The position numbers were made by a program, and so were the translations under genes. From Arenibacter sp. ARW7G5Y1 (GTDB lineage: Bacteria; Bacteroidota; Bacteroidia; Flavobacteriales; Flavobacteriaceae): a stretch of DNA of 64,000 bases. The stretch lies in the NCBI RefSeq assembly GCF_003201775.1, contig NZ_QJJZ01000009.1, positions 62,001-126,000 of the forward strand, in the 5' to 3' direction. Position 1 is the stretch's first letter; every line of letters begins with the position of its first letter. This document shows positions 23,711 to 32,521 of this stretch, piece after piece. The notes beneath the pieces are model-generated. The model saw nothing but the letters and a program-made list of their open reading frames with translations, made no database searches and was not told the DNA's origin.

Positions 23711-23753
23711 TGATATAAGTCATTTTATATAAGCGTTGAAGTTTGCATTTTTG
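23711..23753 (+). promoter_or_regulatory. Promoter with operator TGATATAAGTCA
   Basis: The operator at 23711-23722 is followed after 23 bp by CATTTTTG at 23746-23753 (one mismatch to TAnnTTTG). It drives the sigma-like gene at 23788. Confidence 0.75.
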
Positions 23754-23787
23754 AAGGAAAGTTACTTAGTATATAAATAAATTCAAC

Positions 23788-24555
23788 ATGGAAGAATCAG
23801 TAAATATTTATGAAGGCAATAGGGAGTTTCACTTATTTGTAGCCAATACGTACAAGGATTTGATACGGCTCAAAAAGGAAGGGGATCTTTCATCATTCAA
23901 TAATCTTTTGGTAAAGGCGATACCTAAAGTGAAACGGTATGTTAATAAGGAACTTGACAGGGCATTGGCCAGTGGCAAAATTGATAGGAACAAATATAGG
24001 GCAGATGATTTCATTGATCAACTCTTTATAGAGATGTATGATCATATTGATGAAATTGAAAATGAAAAGGAACTTTACCCTTGGATGTTTAAAAAGGTAG
24101 ATGAGTTATTGGGGGATATTCTTGTTGAAGAGGAATTTGATTCCTTATTCTTAGAGAATTTGGATAACTATTCCAAGCCCGAATGGGATGAAATGCAGGA
24201 GAAATTTTCTACCGATGGGGATGGTGATTTGGTGATGAAAGAAGAATGGGACGATATTTCCTATGCGAAGAACGATTATGTACTGAATCATGTTTTTGTC
24301 GAAGACGGGGATGAGAAAATCATAGTCCAATTGGACAAGGAACTGGGAGATGAGAATATTAGGAAACACACCGAATTGGTATTAAGGCAGTTACCAGTAC
24401 CCATGCGAAGGGTGTATGAGCTTTTTACAGAACATCAGTTTGATGTGGCCGAAATTGCTAAAATACGCAACAGTACCATTAAGGAGGTAGAATCCATTTT
24501 GGAGGCAGCTAGGAAAAGCTTGCGTAAAAGTTTCTTAAGTAGGTATGTGTCCTAA
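23788..24555 (+). CDS. Sigma-70-like regulator with acidic insert
   Basis: This 255-residue protein has a region-2-like N-terminal half (LLVKAIPKVKRYVNKELDRALAS...ADDFIDQLFIEMYDHIDEI) and a C-terminal region-4-like helix-turn-helix (LRQLPVPMRRVYELFTEHQFDVAEIAKIRNSTIKEVESILEAARKSLRKS). The linker (about 110-185) is unusually long and acidic (EEEFDSLFLENLDN, EWDEM, DGDGDLVMKEEWDD). It may be a divergent ECF-type sigma factor or a sigma-derived regulator. Its own promoter is part of the regulon, so it could act as a second tier of control. Confidence 0.8.
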   Translation: MEESVNIYEGNREFHLFVANTYKDLIRLKKEGDLSSFNNLLVKAIPKVKRYVNKELDRALASGKIDRNKYRADDFIDQLFIEMYDHIDEIENEKELYPWMFKKVDELLGDILVEEEFDSLFLENLDNYSKPEWDEMQEKFSTDGDGDLVMKEEWDDISYAKNDYVLNHVFVEDGDEKIIVQLDKELGDENIRKHTELVLRQLPVPMRRVYELFTEHQFDVAEIAKIRNSTIKEVESILEAARKSLRKSFLSRYVS

Positions 24556-24579
24556 CTAGGGATAACTTAATAAAGATCT

Positions 24580-24978
24580 ATGAGCGCCAAATTATCGAGT
24601 CCGAAAAAAGAAATATTGTTGGGTAGTGCATTGGATATGCTACACAAGGAAAGTAAGGAATGGACCAATAGCATAGCATTTTGGAAGGATGAAGTTAATT
24701 TTTTCAGCGATTTGTTGGATCATGAGCAGGTGAATGCCTCGGAATATGGACAAATGCTGCAATACTTGGACAAGATCCACGCATCGCTATTTGATTATTT
24801 GGCAGCAGATATACTAGACCATGAAAGGTTACTTTCCAGACTGGTAAAAGGAGAGGAAGGTTTATCCGATCAGGATTATAGGGGAAAACATGCGGTCCTT
24901 AAAGAACAAATGGATTTGTTTACCAATGACTTTAAGGAATTAAAAAAAATGGTATTTGGGTACGCCAAGAAGTTGTAG
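24580..24978 (+). CDS. Helical protein, paralogue of 28021-28407
   Basis: This 132-residue, charged, helical, soluble protein begins MSAKLSSPKKEILLGSALDMLHKESKEWTNSIAFWKDEVNFFSDLLDHE. The W-x6-FWKDEV-x-F-F-x3-L pattern is shared with the protein encoded at 28021-28407 (WRRELFFWKDELIIFNNRL), so the two are paralogues inside one regulon. It probably forms coiled coils. It lies 25 bp after the sigma-like gene and is likely co-transcribed with it. I do not recognise a named family. Confidence 0.78.
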   Translation: MSAKLSSPKKEILLGSALDMLHKESKEWTNSIAFWKDEVNFFSDLLDHEQVNASEYGQMLQYLDKIHASLFDYLAADILDHERLLSRLVKGEEGLSDQDYRGKHAVLKEQMDLFTNDFKELKKMVFGYAKKL

Positions 24979-25105
24979 CCATAACGTTTGCAGATGTGCC
25001 TTAGGGGGAATGAGTCCAATAATCTTTGTCCATGAACAAAATGACAGCGTTCAAATATATATGAAAGTTATGGAAATTTCAATTTACACTTCGGAAAATA
25101 AAACA

Positions 25106-25435
25106 ATGGATAGTATTGCCAATTTTTTGGAATTCTACTATGGATTTCGGTTGAAACATCTGGCCAGCGATTTGTTGGCACATGGTTTGTCGCCCACACA
25201 AATTACTGAGGCGGTGGTCAAGGCCATGGCTGTAGGGAAATCTTCCGGTCTGGATATAGATCAACATTTTAGGCCGGTATTCACTGGAATTCAAGAACAA
25301 GTGGTGAGCGATTGCAAGCTATCACATTTGGCCTTTGGGTTGGTGCTTATGAATGCCGATGCCGATCTACAGGTCGTAGGGGATTTTCAAGTTAGTGTCC
25401 TGCAGGAATATTTAGGGCAAATCGGATCTGTCTAG
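25106..25435 (+). CDS. Hypothetical protein
   Basis: This soluble protein of about 109 residues starts MDSIANFLEFYYGFRLKHLASDLLAHGLSPTQITEAVVKAMAVG. The frame is open well upstream (ATGs at 25070 and earlier), but 25106 has an A-rich upstream tract and gives a compact protein. The pattern of a helix pair followed by LSPTQITEAVVKAM suggests a helical bundle. No family is recognised. Its TAG shares the CTAG palindrome with the stop of the convergent exonuclease gene. It lies downstream of the sigma-like and coiled-coil genes and may be in their operon. Confidence 0.6.
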   Translation: MDSIANFLEFYYGFRLKHLASDLLAHGLSPTQITEAVVKAMAVGKSSGLDIDQHFRPVFTGIQEQVVSDCKLSHLAFGLVLMNADADLQVVGDFQVSVLQEYLGQIGSV

Positions 25436-26196
25436 AATTCTATTTCCAAGGAGATGGGACAATGGTCGGAACCAAAATAATCCGATAGGATGTCAACAGA
25501 CTTTATACGGTCTACCAAAGACTTGCTTACCAAAAAATAATCTATGCGCCAGCCTGTATTTCGTTCCCGCGACTTAAAACGATAGCTCCAATAGGTATAG
25601 GCTACGGTATCTGGATGAAAATACCGAAACGAATCCACAAATCCTGCTTGGGTAAAAGCGTCCATTCCGTCAATTTCAGTTTGGGTGTATCCTGCTGTTT
25701 TGTTATAGTTACTTTTATCGTTTTTAAGGTCTATGGCCCTGTGGGCCACATTAAAATCCCCACAAGCTATTACGGGTTTGGTCTTTTCAAGGTTTTTAAG
25801 GTAGTTTAGGAAATCCGCATCCCATTGTTTACGGTAATCCAAACGGTCCAATTGCTGGCCGGAATTGGGTACGTAGACATTTACCAAATAAAAATCATTA
25901 TACTCCGCACATTGTATTCTACCTTCACTATCGTGCTCCGATATTTTCATATCTTTTGTAACGGCAATTGGTGCTGTTTTGCTTAGCAGTGCAGTGCCGG
26001 AATAACCTTTCTTATCGGCCGAATTGTAATGGATAATATAATGTTCCATTGCCGAAAGTGTCTCCTCTACCTCATGGTCCTGTGCCTTGGTCTCTTGAAG
26101 ACAGAGAATATCAGGTGCCATTTTGTTAACGGATTCAAAAAAATCTTTTTTGGCAATGGCCCTAATGCCGTTGACGTTCCAGGAAATTATTCTCAT
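25432..26196 (-). CDS. xth: Exodeoxyribonuclease III
   Basis: This 254-residue exonuclease/AP endonuclease family protein starts MRIISWNVNGIRAI. It has the metal-binding ETK (LQETKAQD), GDFNVAH, and the catalytic SDHCPI near the C-terminus. It acts at abasic sites and 3' ends in base excision repair. It has no island operator upstream and is probably a housekeeping gene. It converges on the preceding gene, with a 4-bp overlap of the stop codons. Confidence 0.95.
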   Translation of the reverse strand: MRIISWNVNGIRAIAKKDFFESVNKMAPDILCLQETKAQDHEVEETLSAMEHYIIHYNSADKKGYSGTALLSKTAPIAVTKDMKISEHDSEGRIQCAEYNDFYLVNVYVPNSGQQLDRLDYRKQWDADFLNYLKNLEKTKPVIACGDFNVAHRAIDLKNDKSNYNKTAGYTQTEIDGMDAFTQAGFVDSFRYFHPDTVAYTYWSYRFKSRERNTGWRIDYFLVSKSLVDRIKSVDILSDYFGSDHCPISLEIEF

Positions 26197-26332
26197 TATA
26201 TGGATTTTATTTAGGACACGATCTAAAAAAATAATTCGGAATAAAGATAATGATTCCGAACTGTTTTTATAAAATGATCAATTAAAGTTTTATCCATTCC
26301 TTCCCCAACCTTCGGAAAGAGCAGTAGAAGGT

Positions 26333-28015
26333 TTAATCCTTCTTACTCCTGTAGATTGAAATAAGAATAACCAATCCAATAATGGCGGACAGACCAAAAC
26401 CTATTGCTCCCAATACGGGTATTCCACTAACCTTCGGAGGCATATCGGCCATTACCAAAAGAGCGGAGCCTATGGATAGGGCAGCAATAATTACAGCATA
26501 TACCAAACGATTAAAAGCAGTCTTTAAGGTTTTTCTAAATTCGTCCAAGCCTTTGTGTTCATGTACAATGACCAATTTGCCATCTTTGATCTTATCCACT
26601 ATTTCATTAATGTCGTCCGGCAATTTGTCCAACAGGGCATTGTAATCTTGAAATCTATTCAGGTTCTTTTTAAAAAGTCGTTTTAGGCCAAACCTTTTAC
26701 GGGTAATCTTGGCCATATAGGGTTCTAAGTTATCCGTTATGTTGAATTCAGGGTCCAATTTTAGACCTACGCCTTCTATTATTACCAAAGCCCTTATAAG
26801 GATATATAAGTAATGTGGTATCGTAATTTTATTCTCGTAAAGAACATTTTTAAATTGTTTCAAGGTGATTCCCAACTTAATGTTACGGATAGAGGTATTG
26901 CTTATACCTTCAACCAATTCGTACAGATCATACTCCAGTTTTTTTTCATCCGGGATTTCGGACCTTATGGCAATTTTTTTTAGTACCGGAATTAGTTTCC
27001 TTACATCTTTTTTTAAAAAACATAGCAGCAGATCTATTAGTGCCTCCTTGTCTTTAGGCATAATGGTACCCATCATACCAAAATCTATAAAGCAGATTTT
27101 TTGGACTTCGGGCAATACAAATAGATTTCCGGGATGTGGGTCGGCGTGAAAAAAACCATGTTCCAATACCTGTTCCAGATATAGATCTACCCCAACTTTT
27201 GCTACGGCACTGGAATCAATATTTTTGGCTTTTAATTTTTCCAGTTCGGAAACCTTGATTCCGTCTATCCATTCCATACAAATAATATGGTCATTGCTCA
27301 ATTCCCGGTATAATTTTGGGACATAGATATCATTGTTGTCCATAAAGTTTCTGGCGAAATGTTCCATATTGTCCATTTCCCTATGAAAACTAAGTTCTTC
27401 GTTAACACTTTTTTCAAAGGACTCTACCAATTTTGCGGGCTGAAAGGCCTTTACCTGTGCACTATATTTTTCCAGGGCCTCGGCAACTTCCTTCATAATG
27501 GAAATATCCGAAGCAATGACCTCCGCTATATTGGGACGCTGAATTTTTAGGGCTACCCAATCTCCATTCAGTAGTTGCGCCTTATGTACTTGGGCCAGAG
27601 AGGCCGCTGCCAATGGTTTGGGGTCAATGGAAAGGAAATATTGGGGGCAGTTGATATTCAGTTCCTGTGACAAAACTTTTTCTACTTCAAAATTCTGTAG
27701 GGTGGGAGCATGGTCTTGTAGTTTTTCAAGTTCCTTAACCAGGTCTGGAGGCAACATATCGTCCCGGTTGCTCATAATTTGCCCCATTTTCACATAGGAT
27801 GGGCCCAATTCTTCAAGCACCATACGGATACGTTGAAATGTAGACCCTGATAACCGCTTTTCTGTATCAGGGTGTTTTAGAAGGTATTTTTTGGGGATGA
27901 ATTTTCTAGCTTGGCTGTTGGCCATAATATCCTCAAACCCATATTTGGTAAGAACCATGAATAGGGCATTGTACCTTTTAAGATTTTGTTTCTGTGGAAG
28001 TTTTATACCAAACAT
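26333..28015 (-). CDS. ABC1/UbiB-type atypical kinase
   Basis: This 560-residue ABC1 (AarF/UbiB) protein has the Ala-rich loop LAAASLAQVHKA, the VALKIQRP lysine, HADPHPGN catalytic segment and IDFGMMG metal loop. Two hydrophobic segments at the C-terminus (about 505-560) anchor it in the membrane. Relatives support quinone biosynthesis or lipid handling. Here it starts 5 bp after a regulon coiled-coil gene and so is co-regulated. The substrate is unknown. Confidence 0.92.
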   Translation of the reverse strand: MFGIKLPQKQNLKRYNALFMVLTKYGFEDIMANSQARKFIPKKYLLKHPDTEKRLSGSTFQRIRMVLEELGPSYVKMGQIMSNRDDMLPPDLVKELEKLQDHAPTLQNFEVEKVLSQELNINCPQYFLSIDPKPLAAASLAQVHKAQLLNGDWVALKIQRPNIAEVIASDISIMKEVAEALEKYSAQVKAFQPAKLVESFEKSVNEELSFHREMDNMEHFARNFMDNNDIYVPKLYRELSNDHIICMEWIDGIKVSELEKLKAKNIDSSAVAKVGVDLYLEQVLEHGFFHADPHPGNLFVLPEVQKICFIDFGMMGTIMPKDKEALIDLLLCFLKKDVRKLIPVLKKIAIRSEIPDEKKLEYDLYELVEGISNTSIRNIKLGITLKQFKNVLYENKITIPHYLYILIRALVIIEGVGLKLDPEFNITDNLEPYMAKITRKRFGLKRLFKKNLNRFQDYNALLDKLPDDINEIVDKIKDGKLVIVHEHKGLDEFRKTLKTAFNRLVYAVIIAALSIGSALLVMADMPPKVSGIPVLGAIGFGLSAIIGLVILISIYRSKKD

Positions 28016-28020
28016 ATAAT

Positions 28021-28407
28021 TTAGAGGTACTTGGTCAAAAAACGAAAGAAGTCCTTTTTAAGATCCGCATAGATTTCTTCCTGTACCTCCATTTTTTTTC
28101 GGAACTCTATATGTTTTTTTACCAATTCGGTGTCCATGGCGTCATGCGATACCAGATCTTGACCGGCCATGCGGGTTTCATGGATTTCTATTTCTTCCAA
28201 TAAATCCTCAATTACTCCACCGTGTAGTATAAATTCGTTCTGAAAGTGGTCCAATTGCTTTAATACCTCCTTTTTGGTCCATCTAGTAACTAGTTCGCTA
28301 AGCCTGTTATTGAAAATGATGAGTTCATCCTTCCAAAAGAAGAGTTCCCTCCTCCATATTTCGTGTTCAAAATGCAGGTTTGAATTATATATGATCTCTT
28401 TTTCCAT
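28021..28407 (-). CDS. Helical protein, paralogue of 24580-24978
   Basis: This 128-residue soluble helical protein starts MEKEIIYNSNLHFEHEIWRRELFFWKDELIIFNNRLSELVTRW. It shares the W...FWKDEL.F...L signature with the protein at 24580-24978. It is the promoter-proximal gene of an operon with the ABC1 kinase. Its promoter has a perfect -7 box and operator. The function is unknown; its coupling with a membrane kinase suggests a partner or scaffold role (inference). Confidence 0.78.
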   Translation of the reverse strand: MEKEIIYNSNLHFEHEIWRRELFFWKDELIIFNNRLSELVTRWTKKEVLKQLDHFQNEFILHGGVIEDLLEEIEIHETRMAGQDLVSHDAMDTELVKKHIEFRKKMEVQEEIYADLKKDFFRFLTKYL

Positions 28408-28444
28408 GATAATTGTATTTAAATATTATTAATGTGGCACACTC

Positions 28445-28518
28445 CAAAATTATTTAAATGTATCCACCCCTCAAATGACATATATCATTTGTGGAATTTT
28501 ACATATCCACTTACTTTG
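28445..28518. promoter_or_regulatory. Divergent promoter with operator TGACATATATCA
   Basis: The operator is at 28476-28487. On the minus strand the perfect -7 box TAATTTTG lies at 28452-28445. On the plus strand TTACTTTG at 28511-28518 (one mismatch) points to the small gene at 28693. Both are 23 bp from the operator; the plus arm is less certain. Confidence 0.78.
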
Positions 28519-28692
28519 CATTGTTGGAACATCAAATGGAGGAAACCGAAAAAAGGTCTGAACCCAACAAGGAAGTGTCAATATATACTTGTGGTAGTTT
28601 GATGTTTGCAAATAAAAAACATACAATGCCTGAACAATTGAATTGACATTTGGTAGTGGGCCTTGCAATTTGTATAATATAAATTAATAGTT

Positions 28693-28899
28693 ATGAGGAA
28701 AAATATGGGTAATTTGGACAGAACCTTGCGTTTTGTGGTAGCGGCGGCATTGATCGCTCTTTATTATAATGATGTTATTTCCGGAACGTTGGGCATTGTA
28801 CTGGTGGTTTTGGCCATTGTCTTTTTCCTGACCAGTTTTATAGGCTTTTGTCCGCTCTACCTTCCTTTTGGAATTAGAACATGTAAAGCGAAAAAGTAA
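28693..28899 (+). CDS. DUF2892-type inner membrane protein
   Basis: This 68-residue protein starts MRKNMGNLDRTLRFVVAAALIALYY. It has two hydrophobic helices (about 11-25 and 33-50) and a short FCPLYLPFGIRTCK tail with two cysteines. This matches the YgaP-like DUF2892 family, where the N-terminal N-x-x-D-R-x-x-R signature is diagnostic. In other bacteria the domain is often linked to rhodanese or sulfur proteins. It has a possible island promoter with a leader of about 170 nt. Confidence 0.88.
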   Translation: MRKNMGNLDRTLRFVVAAALIALYYNDVISGTLGIVLVVLAIVFFLTSFIGFCPLYLPFGIRTCKAKK

Positions 28900-28946
28900 T
28901 AGGCCTAGGTCTTAACAAGTGTGAATTCCAAGAAGTGGCTATAAAT

Positions 28947-28975
28947 CTATGATATGATGTGAAAATCATAGTTTT
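28947..28975 (+). terminator. Weak hairpin candidate between the membrane protein and ackA
   Basis: Arms CTATGAT (28947-28953) and ATCATAG (28965-28971) are followed by TTTT. The right arm overlaps the last ackA codons, so it may be incidental. Confidence 0.35.
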
Positions 28976-30156
28976 CGGGATAGTCCATAGGCCTGTTTTG
29001 CTATTTCCAGTTCTTCATTTGTGGGGACTACCAATATTTTGACTTGGGCATTTTCGTTTCCAATTTCCCTGATGTCCGAGGATTTTAATTCATTTTTGGT
29101 AGGGTCCATTGCAATGCCCAAATATTCCATGTCGGTGCATACCAGGCTTCTGATCGTGCTGGAATTTTCCCCAATGCCAGCGGTAAAGACTAGGGCATCC
29201 AATCCGTTCATGGCAGCCGCATAGGCTCCTATATACTTTTTAATACGGTATGCGTTCATTTCCAAAGCCAATAGGCATTCCGGGTTTCCGGCCTGTGCTT
29301 TGGCTTCAATATCCCTAAGATCCGTATGCCCCGTTAGTCCCAGCATGCCGCTTTTTTTGGAGAGTAAGGTATTGACATCTTCTAGGCCATAGCCTAAACT
29401 ATTTACCAAATAAAATATAAGGGAATGATCTATGTCCCCACTTCTAGAACCCATGATAAGTCCATTGGAAGGGGTAAAACCCATGGAATGATCAACACTT
29501 TTGCCATCCTTTACAGCAGTAATACTACAACCATGGCCCAGATGTACCGTAATCATTTTGGAAGATTTTAATCTTAAGAAGGAAGTTGCCTTCTCGGACA
29601 CATATTTATGACTGGTACCATGAAAACCAAAGGCTTGGATACGGTGATCTGTATATAATTCATTGGGCAAGGCATATTTCTTGGCCTTCACTGGCATGGT
29701 CTGGTGAAAAGCGGTATCAAAAACGGCAATTTGTCTGGCAGTGGGAAAGGCTTCTTCGGCCAATAATATTCCTCCCAAATTATGTGGGTTGTGTAAAGGT
29801 GCCAATATGGCAAGTTGCCCTATATTATCTTTTACCTCCTCTGTGATCACCGTAGTATCGGAAAAGGTGTTGCCACCATGTACTACCCTATGGGCCACTA
29901 TGGCAATATCATTGACATTTGCAATAACACCTAGGACGGGATCCATCAGGATTGTGGCCATTTTCTTGAATCCAGCACTGTGGTCGGGTATCACCATAAC
30001 CTCCTCCATATCCACGGTATTGGTTTTATATTTTACAGTTGCATTTTTGGAGCCGATTCGCTCTATTAGACCCTTGCCGATTAAAAGCTCGGAAGGCATT
30101 TGAATTACTTGGTATTTAATGGAAGAACTACCTGCGTTAATTATCAGTATGTTCAT
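28966..30156 (-). CDS. ackA: Acetate kinase
   Basis: This 396-residue ASKHA-fold kinase has NAGSSSIKYQ at the start, FHGTSHKYV, HLGHGCS and FTAGIGENS. It converts acetyl phosphate and ADP to acetate and ATP, the substrate-level phosphorylation step of acetate fermentation. It starts 24 bp after pta, so the two form an operon. The operator near 32362 is upstream, so expression may rise when respiration is limited (inference). Confidence 0.97.
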   Translation of the reverse strand: MNILIINAGSSSIKYQVIQMPSELLIGKGLIERIGSKNATVKYKTNTVDMEEVMVIPDHSAGFKKMATILMDPVLGVIANVNDIAIVAHRVVHGGNTFSDTTVITEEVKDNIGQLAILAPLHNPHNLGGILLAEEAFPTARQIAVFDTAFHQTMPVKAKKYALPNELYTDHRIQAFGFHGTSHKYVSEKATSFLRLKSSKMITVHLGHGCSITAVKDGKSVDHSMGFTPSNGLIMGSRSGDIDHSLIFYLVNSLGYGLEDVNTLLSKKSGMLGLTGHTDLRDIEAKAQAGNPECLLALEMNAYRIKKYIGAYAAAMNGLDALVFTAGIGENSSTIRSLVCTDMEYLGIAMDPTKNELKSSDIREIGNENAQVKILVVPTNEELEIAKQAYGLSRKL

Positions 30157-30180
30157 GTTTTTGGTTTTTTGGTATTGGTA

Positions 30181-32274
30181 TTATATGCCTTGTGCCTGTA
30201 TGGCAGTAATGACTACAGTATTATAGATATCCTCTACAGTACAACCGCGGCTTAGGTCGTTCACTGGCTTATTAAGACCTTGTAGCATGGGACCAATGGC
30301 CAGAGCACCTGTTTCCCTTTGGACGGCCTTATAGGTGTTGTTTCCAGTATTTAGATCTGGAAAAATGAATACACTGGCTTGGCCTGCCACTTCCGAATCC
30401 GGTAATTTACTCTTACCTACATTGATATCTACTGCTGCATCGTATTGTATGGGACCCTCTACTTTTAAATTGGGCTGTTTTTTTCTAATAATATCTGTGG
30501 CTTTGCGCACTCTATCCACATCTTCTCCCACTCCTGAAGCACCGGAGGAATAGGATAGCATGGCAATTTTAGGTTCAATACCGAATGCCGAACTGGTAGC
30601 TGCCGAAGAAATGGCTATTTCGGCCAATTGTTCAGCGGTGGGGTTTGGATTTATGGCACAGTCCCCGAATATAGTGACACGATTGGGGAGACACATAAAG
30701 AACACAGAGGAAACAATGGAGACCTCCGGTTTGGTTTTGATAAACTGTAAAGCAGGTCTAATGGTATGTTGAGTAGTATGTGCCGCACCGGACACCATTC
30801 CATCCGCATGGCCTTTGTAGACCATCATGGTTCCAAAATAGGAAACATCCTCCATTAGGTCTTTTGCCATGGCCAAGTTTACATTCTTTTCCTTGCGAAG
30901 CTCGTACAGCGTGCTAGCATAATCCATAAAATAGGGCGATGATTTGGGGTCTATAATATTGAAGCTATTGGTATCCAGATTAATATCCAATTCTGAAATT
31001 TTTGCTATTATTTGTTCGGCATCTCCCAACAATGTAATAGTAACCGCATTGGTGTCCAAAAGTTTTTTGGTGGCCTTTAAAATGCGTTCGTCATTCCCTT
31101 CAGGGAGAACAATATGCTTCTTGGCCGATTTTGCCCGTTTAAGCAGATTGTACTGAAACATTCTAGGGGTAATTCCTTCAGCCTTGAAAGTAATAAGTCG
31201 CTCTGCCAATTCACTTGTGGGAACATATTTTTCAAATTCGTGTATAGAGGTCGATATTTTTTCTTTGTTCTCCGGATAGATCCTAGGTTTAATTGTGCCA
31301 ATACGGTTGGTTACTGAAAAAGTACCATCGGCAACCGAGATTATGGGGATAATATCGGAAAGGCCCTCAATAAGTTTTATAATGGAGCCCTCTGGTAAAA
31401 GCCCCCCCGTTAATACAATACCCGAGAGATTGGGATAATTGGTAGAGATGTTGGCCTGTAATGCCCCTAGAATAATATCAGCCCTATCTCCTGGTGTTAT
31501 GACCAAACTATCCTTTTTTAAATGGGTAAGATAATTTCGGAGCTGCATGGCACCCACACTAAACTCCCCGGCCTGATTATTAATAAAATTTTCACCGAAC
31601 AAAACCTTGGCCGAAAGCGCCTGCGCAATTTCCTTTACGGTAGGATTTCCCAAAATTGGGTTCACAGGGATGGCGGCTATCAATACTTTTTTGGGTAGTT
31701 TGGTCTTGAGACCGACTACTGCCTGGTCCAAATTCACTGGAGGAACTTTGTTGGCGACGGTAAGTAGTACTTCAACACCCTTTTCCCTGAAGGAATCATA
31801 GGCCATATAGACATTTCCGATCAACTCTTGAACGGTCTTGCCCATACCGTTGGCTATGATGATTGCAGGAATTCCCAAATTTTTGGCGATAAGTACATTA
31901 ATATCCCATTCAATAATGGCACCCTCCCCCGAAAAATCCGTTCCTTCCACCAAAACAATGTCAAACCTATCCTCAATGGCCTTGTACTTATTGATGATAT
32001 TACCAATAATTTCATCATCCTTGTCCATGTTTTTGAGTTGTACCACTTGGCTACGGGTATAGGCATAGGAATCCTCGAATTTTTGATCTACTTCAAAATG
32101 CTTTAGTACAGTGTCTATGTGGTCATCAATCCTGCCTTTATCAAAGTCATCGATAATTGGACGGAAATAACCCACCTTGGCGGTTTTTCCCAATAATAAC
32201 TGCATCATGCCCAAGGTTACGATAGATTTTCCGCTATTGGGCTCTGTAGTGGCAAGATATATGGCTTTGCTCAT
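30181..32274 (-). CDS. pta: Phosphate acetyltransferase (long form)
   Basis: This 697-residue long-form Pta has an N-terminal BioD-like P-loop domain (ATTEPNSGKSIVTLG), a central DRTGG domain (about 215-330) and a C-terminal PTA catalytic domain (from about 375, VLPEGNDERILKA). It exchanges CoA for phosphate on acetyl-CoA and feeds acetate kinase. The long architecture often carries allosteric control. It is divergent from a usp gene across an intergenic region with one operator. Confidence 0.97.
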   Translation of the reverse strand: MSKAIYLATTEPNSGKSIVTLGMMQLLLGKTAKVGYFRPIIDDFDKGRIDDHIDTVLKHFEVDQKFEDSYAYTRSQVVQLKNMDKDDEIIGNIINKYKAIEDRFDIVLVEGTDFSGEGAIIEWDINVLIAKNLGIPAIIIANGMGKTVQELIGNVYMAYDSFREKGVEVLLTVANKVPPVNLDQAVVGLKTKLPKKVLIAAIPVNPILGNPTVKEIAQALSAKVLFGENFINNQAGEFSVGAMQLRNYLTHLKKDSLVITPGDRADIILGALQANISTNYPNLSGIVLTGGLLPEGSIIKLIEGLSDIIPIISVADGTFSVTNRIGTIKPRIYPENKEKISTSIHEFEKYVPTSELAERLITFKAEGITPRMFQYNLLKRAKSAKKHIVLPEGNDERILKATKKLLDTNAVTITLLGDAEQIIAKISELDINLDTNSFNIIDPKSSPYFMDYASTLYELRKEKNVNLAMAKDLMEDVSYFGTMMVYKGHADGMVSGAAHTTQHTIRPALQFIKTKPEVSIVSSVFFMCLPNRVTIFGDCAINPNPTAEQLAEIAISSAATSSAFGIEPKIAMLSYSSGASGVGEDVDRVRKATDIIRKKQPNLKVEGPIQYDAAVDINVGKSKLPDSEVAGQASVFIFPDLNTGNNTYKAVQRETGALAIGPMLQGLNKPVNDLSRGCTVEDIYNTVVITAIQAQGI

Positions 32275-32325
32275 GAATTACTATTATTCTTTGAAGTTAT
32301 ATAATAAGGATTTTTTTTCAAGTTG

Positions 32326-32399
32326 CGAAGTTCGGGTATAGAAATAGTACCATATATGATAGAAGTCATTTATGGATACAGCACTTGACCTTAATTTTA
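32326..32399. promoter_or_regulatory. Divergent promoter with operator TGATAGAAGTCA
   Basis: The operator is at 32357-32368. The plus-strand -7 box TAATTTTA (32392-32399) toward usp is good. The minus-strand candidate GAACTTCG (32333-32326) toward pta-ackA matches only four of six fixed positions, although the 23-bp spacing holds. Confidence 0.72.
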
Positions 32400-32521
32400 A
32401 CTTAACAACTTTATCCCATTAACAATTTAACTTCTTTAAATAGGCAAGTATTACGGGGTTTACCCCAATTGGAATATTTGGTTTCTTGCAAGTTGTGTTG
32501 ATAGATTACAATTATAACAAA

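Noticed and set aside
25042-25053. TGACAGCGTTCA upstream of the hypothetical gene at 25106
   Set aside because: It has one mismatch in the right half-site, and no -7 box is found 23 bp downstream.
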